From Clostridium sp. BJN0013 (GTDB taxonomy: Bacteria; Bacillota; Clostridia; Clostridiales; Clostridiaceae), in NCBI RefSeq assembly GCF_040939125.1, contig NZ_CP162495.1, forward strand, positions 3,100,001 through 3,164,000: a DNA stretch of 64,000 nt. Reading direction: 5' to 3'. Each line of letters starts with the position of its first letter. The first letter of the stretch is position 1. The translations under genes were made by a program, and so were the position numbers. Of this stretch, positions 22,554 through 34,255 are shown in pieces. Under the pieces are notes generated by a model. The model saw only the letters and a list, made by a program, of their open reading frames with translations, searched no databases and was not told where the DNA came from.

Positions 22554-23282
22554 ATGTTTAATATAATATATTCAGAACTTTTAAAACTAAAAAAAACTTA
22601 TATTATACCTATAGTTTTTATTTGCGGAACACTTATGACAATATTTATGTTCCTGGCAAGATTAATAACTGAACATGATATGCCTTTTGAAAAATATGCT
22701 TATAATATAGAACAGATAAATTTTTTAATGTTATATACAGTTGTATTTTCAACAATAGCAGCTTACATTTTTTCAAGAGAATTTACAGATATAACTGCCA
22801 ATATATTGTACACTTATCCCATAAGCAGGTTAAGGATTTTTATATCAAAATTAATAACCCTGTATATAATTATTTTTTTTACATATGCCATTGAAACTAT
22901 ATCTATTCCTCTAAGCTATTATTTTCTAAATGGCATTTTTCCACAAGGAAGTTTAGTAATGAAAGATATAAAAGCCAATACGTACTCTTTATTTTTTCAA
23001 TTTTTACTAATGCCTATTCCTGTATTGGTCGGAAATATAAGCAAAAATCTTATAGTACCCTCTTCATATGGGATATTATCCTTTATCTTAAGCAATCTTT
23101 TAGTGCATAATGACCTAGGAAATTTAAAATACCTTCCATTAACATCACCTTATCTTTCATCTGCATATTTTTATAACTTAAAGGATATCAAATTAAACTA
23201 TATTATAATTTGTGGTATTTTATGTTTTATTTTATTTCTGTCTATTGCTATGTACCAATTCTGTAAAGATGAGATAAATTGA
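22554..23282 (+). CDS. ABC transporter permease (ABC-2 type)
   Basis: A 242-residue membrane protein with about six hydrophobic segments (near residues 16-36, 58-78, 97-120, 138-160, 165-185 and 216-237). It starts at the base after the ATPase stop, so translation is coupled. The size and the pairing with a BcrA-type ATPase fit the ABC-2/BcrB permease class. It should form the channel of the exporter. No sequence motif fixes the substrate. Confidence 0.85.
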   Translation: MFNIIYSELLKLKKTYIIPIVFICGTLMTIFMFLARLITEHDMPFEKYAYNIEQINFLMLYTVVFSTIAAYIFSREFTDITANILYTYPISRLRIFISKLITLYIIIFFTYAIETISIPLSYYFLNGIFPQGSLVMKDIKANTYSLFFQFLLMPIPVLVGNISKNLIVPSSYGILSFILSNLLVHNDLGNLKYLPLTSPYLSSAYFYNLKDIKLNYIIICGILCFILFLSIAMYQFCKDEIN

Positions 23283-23312
23283 AATTTGTGTTAACTAAAA
23301 AGGAGTTTAATA

Positions 23313-24560
23313 ATGAATAAATTTATAAAAATTAATTTCTGTTTTCTATTAATTTCTCTCAACACACTTTCTGCTGGTTGTCAATCTCAATATCTAGGTG
23401 GAGATAGAAATGCAAAATGGAAAAAAGATTTAAATTATATGGAAAAAGCTCTTCCTAAAAAACATGTGGATCTATTTTTTAAAATTAATGAAGAACAGTT
23501 CAATACTGAAGTGAATACATTAAAAAATTCTGTAGATAAACTAAATAATGACCAAATACTAGTGAGTATTCATAAAATAATAGCTAGTGTGGGAGACACC
23601 CATACATCCCTCTATAAAGAAGCTTCAACTATGTACCCAGTACAATTTTATTACTTTAAAGAAGGTATATATGTTATAAATACTATACCTGAATATAAAA
23701 AAGCCCTTTACACAAGACTTGTAAAAATAAATGGAGTAAATATAGAAAAAGTTCAAAAAACTATTTTACCATTAATGGTTAATGAAAATAGAGCTGTAAT
23801 AAAAAAATATATTCCTAAATACCTTATAAATGCTGAAATTCTTCATGGTTTAAATATTACATCTAATATAAAAAATACCCTTTTTACCTTTGAAAATAGC
23901 AAGGGACAAGCTTTTAATTTAAATATAAATTCTATAAACAGTGAAAACTTCAAGGGAAAGTTTATTATAAAAGGTAATTTTGATATTTCATACCCTTTAT
24001 ATATGCAGCAAAATAACTTAAATTACTGGTATAAATATATATACAATGAAAAAACCTTATATTTTAAATACAACAAATGTCAAGAAGATGACGATTGCAA
24101 GACAATAGAAGATTTTACAACTGAAATGATTAAATTCATGGATACCCATGCCATTGACAAATTTGTAATTGACATAAGAGATAATTCAGGTGGCAGCGAT
24201 AAATATATAAATCCTATTATAGATTGGATAAAAGACAAAAAACTAAACAATAAAAATCATCTTTTTGTTATAGTAGGAAGGAATACCTTTTCATCAGCTA
24301 TAATTAATGCTGTTACATTGAAAAAAGAAACTAATGCAACTTTTGTAGGTGAAGAGACAAGTGGTAAACCAAATCATTATGGTTCTGTGAAGAGTTTTAT
24401 CCTTCCTAATTCACGAATACAAATACAATACTCCACACAATTTAATAAAACTTCCACAGATAATAGCAGTACTTTTACACCAGATAAAATAATTGAAATA
24501 TCCATAGTAGACTATTTAAATAAAAAAGATCCTGTTCTCAATTACATTTTAAAAAATTAA
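23313..24560 (+). CDS. S41-like peptidase lipoprotein
   Basis: A 415-residue protein with a lipoprotein signal (LSAGC, Cys23) and a tail-specific protease (S41) type domain. The blocks VIDIRDNSGGSD (about 285-296), VGRNTFSSAI with Ser327/328 as likely nucleophile, and GEETSGKPNHYG match the family. No separate PDZ domain is obvious. It follows the ABC exporter by 30 bp behind GGAG and ends in a terminator, so it probably belongs to the same drug-response unit as a surface protease. Proteolytic activity is inferred from motifs. Confidence 0.82.
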   Translation: MNKFIKINFCFLLISLNTLSAGCQSQYLGGDRNAKWKKDLNYMEKALPKKHVDLFFKINEEQFNTEVNTLKNSVDKLNNDQILVSIHKIIASVGDTHTSLYKEASTMYPVQFYYFKEGIYVINTIPEYKKALYTRLVKINGVNIEKVQKTILPLMVNENRAVIKKYIPKYLINAEILHGLNITSNIKNTLFTFENSKGQAFNLNINSINSENFKGKFIIKGNFDISYPLYMQQNNLNYWYKYIYNEKTLYFKYNKCQEDDDCKTIEDFTTEMIKFMDTHAIDKFVIDIRDNSGGSDKYINPIIDWIKDKKLNNKNHLFVIVGRNTFSSAIINAVTLKKETNATFVGEETSGKPNHYGSVKSFILPNSRIQIQYSTQFNKTSTDNSSTFTPDKIIEISIVDYLNKKDPVLNYILKN

Positions 24561-24568
24561 AATTATAT

Positions 24569-24617
24569 AAAAAGTTTAGAATTTTTAAAAATTGAATTTA
24601 AAAATCCTAAACTTTTT
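24569..24617. terminator. Bidirectional terminator between the ABC operon and folate genes
   Basis: A long inverted repeat, AAAAAGTTTAG.ATTTTTAAA against its complement, with A/T ends on both sides. It overlaps the stop codon of the folB-folK gene. Confidence 0.85.
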
Positions 24618-25443
24618 ATAGTGTTTCTGTTTTTTCCAGCTCTCTTGTCAAATCTATAATTCTTGTATTTAAAAGTGGGTGAACAACATAAGGTGCGATA
24701 TCACATAAAGGCTTAAGTACAAATAATCTTTCCTGCATTTTAGGATGTGGTATAATAATTTCTTCTTCACAGGTTACTATGTTATCATATAAAATTATAT
24801 CTAAATCTATAGTTCGTGGTCCCCACTTTATAGTTCTTTCTCTTTTTAATGTTTTTTCTATTTCTAGTAAAAACTCCATTAATTTCTTAGGAGCCATTAA
24901 GGTCTTTATTTCTAAAGCTCCATTTAAAAAATCTTCTTGTTCTACATATCCTACAGGTTTAGTATTATACAATTTAGATATTTTAGTCACTTTATTATAG
25001 GATGAACAATCTATGTTGTATATTGCATCCTTTATATTCTTTTCTCTATTTCCCATATTTGAACCAATAGCAATATAGGCCTTATGCCAACATCTATCTA
25101 TTTCTACTGCCACCCACTCTAAAGGTTTACCTATAGGTGCCCAAGGTTTTTTTACTTTAACCACTACCCGTTCCACTATCTCATATTTTTTCAATATGAA
25201 ATCTGCCAATGCCTGAGCCGATCTTTCAATAAGATTATATCTCTTCTTCTTAAATTCCTTTTCTATTTCAAAACACAATTTACTATAATTTACAGTTTTG
25301 TTTAAATCATCTTTATCTATTGCTTCACTTAAATCCAAAAATATTTTTAAAGATATTAGAAACCTCTGTCCTAAATCTTTTTCAGCTTGATTTACCCCAT
25401 GATATGCATACACTTCTAAATCTTTAATATGAATAATATCCAT
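24616..25443 (-). CDS. folB-folK: Bifunctional dihydroneopterin aldolase / HPPK
   Basis: A 275-residue fusion of two consecutive folate steps. Residues 1-118 are dihydroneopterin aldolase (DLEVYAYHGVNQAEKDLGQRF, with the family Lys in VKVKKPWAPIG near 100). Residues 120-275 are 6-hydroxymethyl-7,8-dihydropterin pyrophosphokinase (AYIAIGSNMGNRE, then WGPRTIDLDIILYD, then IPHPKMQERLFVLKPL). Such fusions occur in several Firmicutes. It starts at ATG 25443. It lies 27 bp after the HD-domain gene, in line with folE and folP, and feeds the product to FolP. Confidence 0.93.
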   Translation of the reverse strand: MDIIHIKDLEVYAYHGVNQAEKDLGQRFLISLKIFLDLSEAIDKDDLNKTVNYSKLCFEIEKEFKKKRYNLIERSAQALADFILKKYEIVERVVVKVKKPWAPIGKPLEWVAVEIDRCWHKAYIAIGSNMGNREKNIKDAIYNIDCSSYNKVTKISKLYNTKPVGYVEQEDFLNGALEIKTLMAPKKLMEFLLEIEKTLKRERTIKWGPRTIDLDIILYDNIVTCEEEIIIPHPKMQERLFVLKPLCDIAPYVVHPLLNTRIIDLTRELEKTETL

Positions 25444-25470
25444 ACACCATCATCTCCTAACTAAGTCCCA

Positions 25471-25947
25471 TTAATATTTAATATTATAATTTTTCTTTTT
25501 CTCTGGCCAATTACATTTGGAAATAGCCTTACATCTAAAACAATTTCTAGATATTTTATCACTTGAATAAAATATGCTGTTTATTAAATTATTAGTATCT
25601 TTTTTCCTGTGATTTAGTATTATATTCAGGATCTGTAGTATTTCATCTTCCATAAAACCACATTCAATTAAAATATCCTCAGCCAATTTAGCACTAGCTA
25701 ATTCATGGGCTACACCCTTCTCATATTGCACCCATTTTCTTATGTCATGCAGCAAGGCAGCTACATATATAGTTTCTTTTTTAATTTGAATATTATTTTC
25801 CAATACCATTATATAGGCTATTCTGGCTACATCTAACAAATGACACATATCATGTTTACAAAACTCTCTACGCTTTTCTATTTGAGAAATTTTTTGTAAA
25901 TATTTACAAAATTTCTGATTGTTTAAAATAGTGTTTATTCTATTCAA
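25471..25947 (-). CDS. HD-domain phosphohydrolase in the folate cluster
   Basis: A 158-residue HD-superfamily protein. Likely metal ligands are His36 (CHLLDVARIA), His67-Asp68 (ALLHDIRKW) and Asp129 (SSDKIS), with His81 in AHELAS. The C-terminus has a Cys cluster (CFRCKAISKC) that could hold a metal. It lies between folE and folB-folK on the same strand with gaps of 15 and 27 bp, so it is co-transcribed. Position suggests it removes phosphate from dihydroneopterin phosphates, the step between FolE and FolB that often lacks a named gene. That is inference; a general HD nucleotidase is the alternative. Confidence 0.75.
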   Translation of the reverse strand: MNRINTILNNQKFCKYLQKISQIEKRREFCKHDMCHLLDVARIAYIMVLENNIQIKKETIYVAALLHDIRKWVQYEKGVAHELASAKLAEDILIECGFMEDEILQILNIILNHRKKDTNNLINSIFYSSDKISRNCFRCKAISKCNWPEKKKNYNIKY

Positions 25948-25962
25948 AAACTTACCTACCTT

Positions 25963-26520
25963 CTATTTCATTTTTATCATTTCATAAACTTCATTTCTAA
26001 ATTTAGTTTCACTTTTAAATATTCCTCTAGTAACAACTGTAACGGTTTTACTTCCTGGCTTTTTTATCCCTCTCATGGTCATACACATATGTTCTGCTTC
26101 AATAACAACCATGACTCCTTTTACTTCCAAATAATTCATTATTGAATCTGCAATTTGAGCAGTCATTCTTTCTTGAAGTTGAAGCCTTCTTGCAAATACC
26201 TCAACGGTTCTTGCCAGTTTACTTAATCCAACAACTTTGTCATTAGGTATATATGCTACATGTGCTTTCCCATAAAAGGGCATAAAATGATGTTCACACA
26301 TAGAATAAAATTGAATGTCTTTTTCTAATACAATATCGTCACTATTTACAGTAAACACTTTTTTTAAATGTTCTCCTGGCTCTTGCTTCAGTCCTGAAAA
26401 TATTTCAGTATACATTCTAGCAATTCTATCAGGAGTTTCTAAAAGTCCTTCCCTTTCTGGATCTTCTCCTATAGCTTCTATAATCATTTTTATAGCTTCT
26501 TTAATTTTATTTTCATCCAT
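25963..26520 (-). CDS. folE: GTP cyclohydrolase I
   Basis: A 185-residue enzyme making dihydroneopterin triphosphate from GTP, the first step of folate synthesis. The zinc site motifs [11 protein letters not shown] and [11 protein letters not shown], and [14 protein letters not shown], are all present. The ATG at 26520 matches the family N-terminus ([14 protein letters not shown]). In-frame codons run on to 26601, but a GAGGAGGT ribosome site lies 40 nt upstream of ATG 26520, with an 8-bp hairpin in between that could close the gap. It follows folP on the same strand. Confidence 0.94.
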   Translation of the reverse strand: MDENKIKEAIKMIIEAIGEDPEREGLLETPDRIARMYTEIFSGLKQEPGEHLKKVFTVNSDDIVLEKDIQFYSMCEHHFMPFYGKAHVAYIPNDKVVGLSKLARTVEVFARRLQLQERMTAQIADSIMNYLEVKGVMVVIEAEHMCMTMRGIKKPGSKTVTVVTRGIFKSETKFRNEVYEMIKMK

Positions 26521-26565
26521 AATACAAATATATTGAGCATAAAAAAGATACTCAATATTTACCTC
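26521..26565 (-). promoter_or_regulatory. folE ribosome site bridged by a hairpin
   Basis: The minus strand reads GAGGAGGTAA, then a stem ATATTGAG / CTCAATAT with a 13-nt loop, then nine bases and ATG 26520. Folded, the spacing from ribosome site to ATG becomes about 11 nt instead of 40. Confidence 0.45.
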
Positions 26566-26601
26566 CTCAAAATACGTCAAATCATCTATTTTTAAAAACA
26601 A

Positions 26602-26662
26602 CTAATTTATCTAAACACTGAAATTAGTTTCGATATCCCCAGCTTCTTGAAAGTGGGGATAA
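26602..26662 (-). promoter_or_regulatory. Two tandem hairpins between folP and folE
   Basis: On the minus strand a stem ATCCCCA / TGGGGAT comes first, then AACTAATTT / AAATTAGTT followed by GTTTTTA. The second could be a weak terminator after folP. I could not match the region to a known riboswitch consensus, including the THF class. Confidence 0.4.
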
Positions 26663-26705
26663 GCACCACAATACGCTCCTTTATAAATTTTTCTAATGAA
26701 TTATG

Positions 26706-27521
26706 TTACCTAACTATAGCATCTGACATTATAGCAGCTCTCTTATTTTCTTTAACATCATGAACTCTTACAAAATCACATTTTTTCATTATTCCTATAA
26801 CTGTAGTAGCTATAGTACCTTCTAATCGCTCATGTACTTTAAGGTTTAGTGTATTTCCTATAATTGATTTTCTAGAGGTTCCTAAAAGTACAGGATATCC
26901 CAGTTCAGAAAATCTTTCTAAATTGCGCATAACACTTAAATTCTGTTCATAATCTTTACCAAACCCAATTCCAGGATCTAATATTATATTTTTATCCTCT
27001 ACTCCAGCTTTTAAAGCAATGTTTATACTTTCTTTTAAATCATTTAATATATCCTCTATTAAGGCATTATAATTTGTATTATCCCTATTATGCATCAAAC
27101 AACACGGAACTTTATAATGGGCGGTCACAAATGCCATACGAGGATCTTTTTTAAATCCCCATACATCATTTATAAAAGATGCACCGGCATTTAATGCTTG
27201 TTCTGCAACCTTTGATTTATATGTATCCACTGAAATAGGTATTTTTATATGTTTTGCTAATATTCCTATTACAGGAATGATTCTTTCTAATTCTTCCTGT
27301 TGAGTTATGGTTTCATAACCTGGTCTTGTGGATTCCCCGCCTATATCTATTATATCAGCTCCTTCTGCCTCCATTTGCTTAGCATGTTCTAAAGCTAATT
27401 CTATATTATTAAATTTTCCCCCATCTGAAAAAGAATCCGGCGTAACATTAAGTATACCCATTATATAAGTTCTCTTACCTATTTCAAAATCTTTTTTACC
27501 TATTCTCATTATTCTACTCAT
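26706..27521 (-). CDS. folP: Dihydropteroate synthase
   Basis: A 271-residue TIM-barrel enzyme joining p-aminobenzoate to hydroxymethyl-dihydropterin diphosphate. The pterin motifs MGILNVTPDSFSDGG and IIDIGGESTRPG are clear, with DPGIGFGKD and VLLGTSRKSIIG further on. An ATG at 27539 lies before the ribosome site AAGGTGG; ATG 27521, 6 nt beyond that site, is the likely start. It is the first gene of the cluster, downstream of rRNA operon 2 in the same direction but separated from it by a terminator. It is the sulfonamide target in the pathway. Confidence 0.94.
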   Translation of the reverse strand: MSRIMRIGKKDFEIGKRTYIMGILNVTPDSFSDGGKFNNIELALEHAKQMEAEGADIIDIGGESTRPGYETITQQEELERIIPVIGILAKHIKIPISVDTYKSKVAEQALNAGASFINDVWGFKKDPRMAFVTAHYKVPCCLMHNRDNTNYNALIEDILNDLKESINIALKAGVEDKNIILDPGIGFGKDYEQNLSVMRNLERFSELGYPVLLGTSRKSIIGNTLNLKVHERLEGTIATTVIGIMKKCDFVRVHDVKENKRAAIMSDAIVR

Positions 27522-27641
27522 TATGCCACCTTCAGTCATTATTTTTTATTAAATACCATAATTATTTTTACATATTATTTATTTTAACAAAATATTGGGG
27601 AATATACAAATATCCTCCCTCTTACATTCTTATTGCATATG

Positions 27642-27670
27642 AAAAAAACTTCAGATAAAAACCTGAAGTT
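27642..27670 (-). terminator. Terminator of rRNA operon 2
   Basis: Minus-strand stem AACTTCAG / CTGAAGTT (27648-27655 and 27663-27670) followed by TTTTTTT, directly after tRNA-Phe. Confidence 0.85.
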
Positions 27671-27671
27671 T

Positions 27672-27747
<76 letters not shown>

Positions 27748-27756
27748 ATATTAGTT

Positions 27757-27874
27757 ATCCGGCAGCGACCTGCTCTCCCACAGGGCCTCCCCTGCAGTAC
27801 CATGGGCACTGTGGAACTTAACCTTCCTGTTCGAAATGGTAAGGGGTGTTGCCTCCACGTTATTGCCACCAGAT
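27757..27874 (-). rRNA. 5S ribosomal RNA (operon 2)
   Basis: 118 nt, the same as the operon 1 5S over its whole length as far as I could compare. Confidence 0.93.
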
Positions 27875-27931
27875 TTCTATTCTTTTGTTCAGGAGTTTTA
27901 TCCCCTCAAAATTGCACAGTAAATATTATTT

Positions 27932-29545
<1,614 letters not shown>

Positions 29546-29916
29546 TGATAATTTAGTCCAAATCTTTGATTTGGTTCCTAAATTGCACTCCTCAGCCTTA
29601 GCTGAGTGAGTTTCATTAAAAAATTGCTATTAACTTCGCACAGCTGCATCAAATGCCTCACTGCGGTGCTCATTTACATAAGTAAACTCTGCTCCTAATT
29701 CGGCCTTTTCCTTGCTGTACTCGTTATTACCAATTTTTTATCCTTAGTTATTTATTACAATGCAAGCATAACTTTAATTATACTTACTACTACAAAGGTT
29801 ATTTCTAACCTTAGCTTTACTTCTTTTATTTACTGTGCAATTTTCAAAGGACAAAATTCTTTCAATTCACAGTGCACAATTTACAATGTGAATTATAAAT
29901 ATTTTTTTCTTGTACT
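29546..29916 (-). other. 23S-side spacer of operon 2
   Basis: About 370 bp nearly identical to the operon 1 spacer up to about 29885, including one repeat copy at 29618-29739. It then diverges into AT-rich sequence before tRNA-Ile. No coding region is seen. Confidence 0.8.
29618..29739 (-). repeat. rRNA-associated repeat, copy 1 (operon 2 spacer)
   Basis: Same element as 17167-17288 with one base difference noticed (GTAC in place of the CGTAC context). Confidence 0.7.
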
Positions 29917-29993
<77 letters not shown>

Positions 29994-29999
29994 ATAACA

Positions 30000-30075
30000 T
30001 GGTGGAGATAAAGAGATTCGAACTCTTGACCCCCTGCGTGCAAGGCAGGTGCTCTCCCAGCTGAGCTATACCCCC
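30000..30075 (-). tRNA. tRNA-Ala (TGC)
   Basis: A 76-nt cloverleaf with encoded CCA, acceptor GGGGGTA pairing with TATCTCC through two G-T pairs, anticodon loop TTGCACG with anticodon TGC. Ala-Ile in the spacer is a common bacterial order. Confidence 0.96.
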
Positions 30076-30178
30076 AAATTAACTAGAAGGATATGATCCC
30101 TCAAAATTAAACAGAATAAATGGTAACTTACTTATCTATATTCCCCAGCTTTTAAGGCAAGCTTTCCCTGCCTTTCGA

Positions 30179-31696
<1,518 letters not shown>

Positions 31697-31717
31697 AAAA
31701 GTTTTATTGACTCTGTT

Positions 31718-31839
31718 AAAAATTAATACTAACTTCATATTTCTGCGTCAAGCCTTTCGCTGCGGTACTCATTTACCCAAAGTAAACTCTGTTCCTCACT
31801 CAAGTCTTTCCTTGAACTATTCGTCATTATTAATTTTTT
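31718..31839 (-). repeat. rRNA-associated repeat, copy 2 (operon 2 leader)
   Basis: Counterpart of 19132-19253, directly upstream of 16S, nearly identical. Confidence 0.65.
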
Positions 31840-31840
31840 G

Positions 31841-31958
31841 AAAATTACTATTAGCTTCGCCCAGCTTCGTCAAATGCCTCATTCCGGTGCTCAATTACAC
31901 AAGTAAGTTCCGCTCCTCATTCAGCCTTTTCCTCGCTGTACTCGCTACTAGTAATTTT
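31841..31958 (-). repeat. rRNA-associated repeat, copy 3 (operon 2 leader)
   Basis: Counterpart of 19255-19372, abutting copy 2, with the same complementary ends. Confidence 0.65.
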
Positions 31959-32151
31959 AGTATATCTCTTTCAGCAAAATACTGCTTAAATATACTTAAT
32001 TACGAAATTACTTCCTCTACTGCTCTCGCAGCTCAAAAGAATTGCTGGTTTATTCTTTAATAAATAAGTTTACCTATGTTCTTCATTCTGTTTAATTTTC
32101 AAGGATCATATCTAATCTTTACTGCCGCCTGTTTTCCCAGACAGCTTTTAT

Positions 32152-32180
32152 AGTATATCATCTCATTTTCCCTTTGTCAA
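32152..32180 (-). promoter_or_regulatory. rRNA promoter of operon 2
   Basis: Minus-strand -35 TTGACA (32175-32180), 17-bp spacer and -10 TATACT (32152-32157), the same as in operon 1. Similarity between the operons ends just upstream of it. Confidence 0.8.
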
Positions 32181-32189
32181 TATCTTTTA

Positions 32190-32748
32190 AACACCTTTTT
32201 TATATTTATTTATTTTTCACTAATTTATTGCAAACTACCACCACTTATAGAAGTTGGATGGCTCATTGGTCAATATTCTTACCAGAACAAGTTTACTCAA
32301 ACTCTAAAGGTCGAACCAAGCTTAGAGTAACCAAGATTCACATAAAGAAAAGCATCCCTCCTGCACAAACTTCACTTAAACCTATAAACCACTTAACATT
32401 ATTACTTAATCGTCAGTGCTATAATGATAGTTTAACAAAAATACTAATGGGGGATAGGATAATCCCACCATTTTAGTCAAATTTAATCAGGTACATCTAT
32501 AATATTTATCTTCATAGAAGATATTATTAGTATTGTATATATTAATAATACTAATAATATTATAATGATACAATACTTGCATAACATATTAAATATGATA
32601 ATATACTATAATTATATAAAAAAACTATTTCTTAACTTCACTAAACATAATTATTTAAAAATTTTCTTTATAATAAGTTAAAATGTATTGACTTTCTTTA
32701 ATATTTATTATGCAATAAGTATATGAAAACCTGAAAGGAGAAATAATT
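32190..32748. other. Non-coding stretch upstream of rRNA operon 2
   Basis: About 560 bp without a credible gene. Bases 32220-32480 have a more balanced composition than their surroundings. On the minus strand, short blocks such as NLGYSKLGSTFRV read across stops and frame changes, as in a decayed gene. A perfect 14-bp inverted repeat (ATATTATTAGTATT, 32521-32534 and 32547-32560) follows in AT-rich sequence. Confidence 0.5.
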
Positions 32749-33051
32749 ATGAAAATTAAAATATCAGATGAAGAGCATACTTTTGAGTATGACAATAACA
32801 CTAAAAGCATATCTATAAAACAAGATAAGCATTCTACAAATTATTGTAAACTTTGGGGAATCAAAAAATTTATAAATCCTGTTACCCAAAATATAAAATA
32901 TATTTTGGAAAGTGAGGAAAATGTGCCTATGTACGGGGATACCACAATACATAGACTAGCTGAATTTTTTATTAGAGAGCAAAAAGTAGATTTAGATAGC
33001 ATATATGTAGAAGAAAATCTTAAAGTAGATATTGAAAATAAAGAACTATAA
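32749..33051 (+). CDS. Hypothetical protein, 100 aa
   Basis: A small acidic protein of 100 residues starting at ATG 32749 behind GAAAGGAGA, a strong ribosome site. No signal peptide or membrane segment is seen, and I do not recognise a family. Charged N-terminal beta-like stretches precede a more helical C-terminus (TTIHRLAEFFIREQKV). It stands alone and is followed by a very long hairpin at 33125-33196. The good ribosome site and clean frame make it likely real. Confidence 0.6.
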   Translation: MKIKISDEEHTFEYDNNTKSISIKQDKHSTNYCKLWGIKKFINPVTQNIKYILESEENVPMYGDTTIHRLAEFFIREQKVDLDSIYVEENLKVDIENKEL

Positions 33052-33124
33052 AGCCTAAAATATAATTAACTTATTGATTCATACTTAAAAATATCGAAAA
33101 ATATATAATCTTTCTACTTTTATG

Positions 33125-33196
33125 AATAACAAAATTTATTATGCAAATAAATAAAAGAGCATCTTTGCTCTTTTATTATTTGCATAATTTGTTATG
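33125..33196. terminator. Very long hairpin, bidirectional terminator
   Basis: An imperfect inverted repeat with arms of about 33 bases around ATAAAAGAGCA-TCTT-TGCTCTTTTAT, with A and T rich flanks. It separates the 100-aa hypothetical gene from the converging holin-like gene. Confidence 0.75.
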
Positions 33197-33292
33197 TTCT
33201 ATTCACTAAATTTAAATTCTTAAGTATACATTATATAATTAAACTTAAATTATTCTCAGACTTAGATGAAATTTTATATTCCGCTAAATCTT

Positions 33293-33697
33293 TTAAATCT
33301 CTCCATCCTTTAATACATCTTCTGCACTGGTCGGTGTTGTTTCCACACTATCTAATATTTGAGCACCTATTTGTTCAACACTATTACATACCTCTTTATT
33401 TATAGAATCTAATTCATTTTGTGTAAGCCCCGGTATTACCTGTAATAGTCTTTTTTCCATTTCATCCTTTTTCTTCTTTCCTGCTTTTTTTACGGAACTA
33501 AATTCCTCTTCTAATACATAATACATGCCTTTTGCAATGCTAAGAGCATGATTATAATTATATGCTCCTTTTTTTGCTATAGTTGATTGCTTTTGTAGTT
33601 CCAAAGCATCCGAAATTTTCTTAAGCACATATGCTGCTATTATTCCAACTACACCTAAAATAAATTGAACCAATATACTTAGCAATTGTTCTCTCAT
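33293..33697 (-). CDS. Orphan LLH-type phage holin
   Basis: A 134-residue protein with one N-terminal membrane segment (about 6-28) followed by a long charged helical region rich in Lys and Glu (KKAGKKKKDEMEKRLL). It resembles the prophage holin at 38281-38691 in size, layout and the YYVLEEEF / IYYIVEQQF block, the pattern of the LLH holin family. Of two ATGs, 33697 has proper spacing from AAGGAGG. No other phage gene is adjacent and the true prophage starts 3.3 kb further on. It may be a relic of another prophage or a domesticated holin. Confidence 0.7.
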   Translation of the reverse strand: MREQLLSILVQFILGVVGIIAAYVLKKISDALELQKQSTIAKKGAYNYNHALSIAKGMYYVLEEEFSSVKKAGKKKKDEMEKRLLQVIPGLTQNELDSINKEVCNSVEQIGAQILDSVETTPTSAEDVLKDGEI

Positions 33698-33965
33698 AAA
33701 TTCCATCCTCCTTAAACTTTATAAATATAAAAATACTTTTAATAAAATATATGCTAGAATTAACTCTTTATTAAAAATTTTTTATTCTATTATGTAACAA
33801 TTTCAAAACTACCAGCATACATTATTATTAAAGTTAGCTTTAGGAAACAAAATTAGCCACATGCAACAAAATCAAATACACACCAAATTTCATGGCTATT
33901 AAATTCAAAAAATCTTCAATTAATTTCAAATAATACATTAAACTTAATTTTTAGGAGGATATTTT

Positions 33966-34244
33966 ATGCTGAAACTTAATAATGTACCCATAGGAAGTTA
34001 TGTTACAATTGATAATTTATTATCTACTGGAATGTTAAGAGAAAGAATGCTTGCATTGGGTTTAACTAAAGGTGCAACGATAGAAGTAGTAAGAAAAGGT
34101 CCCTCTGGCGATCCTACCGTTTATAACATTAGAGGTGCAATGATAGCGCTTAGAAATGAAGAGTCATCCTTGATTTTAGTAAATTCAAGGACAAATTCAT
34201 ACGAAAACAGATTATCTTCTAAAATCAGGACAAATATTATATAG
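33966..34244 (+). CDS. feoA: Ferrous iron transport protein A
   Basis: A 92-residue FeoA with the SH3-like fold pattern: VPIGSYVTIDNLL, RERMLALGLTKGATIEVVRKGPSGDPTVYNIRG, IALRNEESSLI. FeoA is a cytoplasmic partner that supports the FeoB channel. It starts at ATG 33966 behind AGGAGG and ends 11 bp before feoB. I saw no clear Fur box in the 260 bp upstream. Confidence 0.93.
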   Translation: MLKLNNVPIGSYVTIDNLLSTGMLRERMLALGLTKGATIEVVRKGPSGDPTVYNIRGAMIALRNEESSLILVNSRTNSYENRLSSKIRTNII

Positions 34245-34255
34245 GGAGGTCTATA

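Noticed and set aside
26602-26700. Possible tetrahydrofolate or preQ1 riboswitch before folE
   Set aside because: Hairpins are present but the conserved bases of those aptamers are not, so I kept it as unspecified hairpins.
32174-32476. A 100-aa plus-strand frame upstream of rRNA operon 2
   Set aside because: No ribosome site, biased and family-less sequence, and it overlaps the rRNA promoter region and the decayed stretch.
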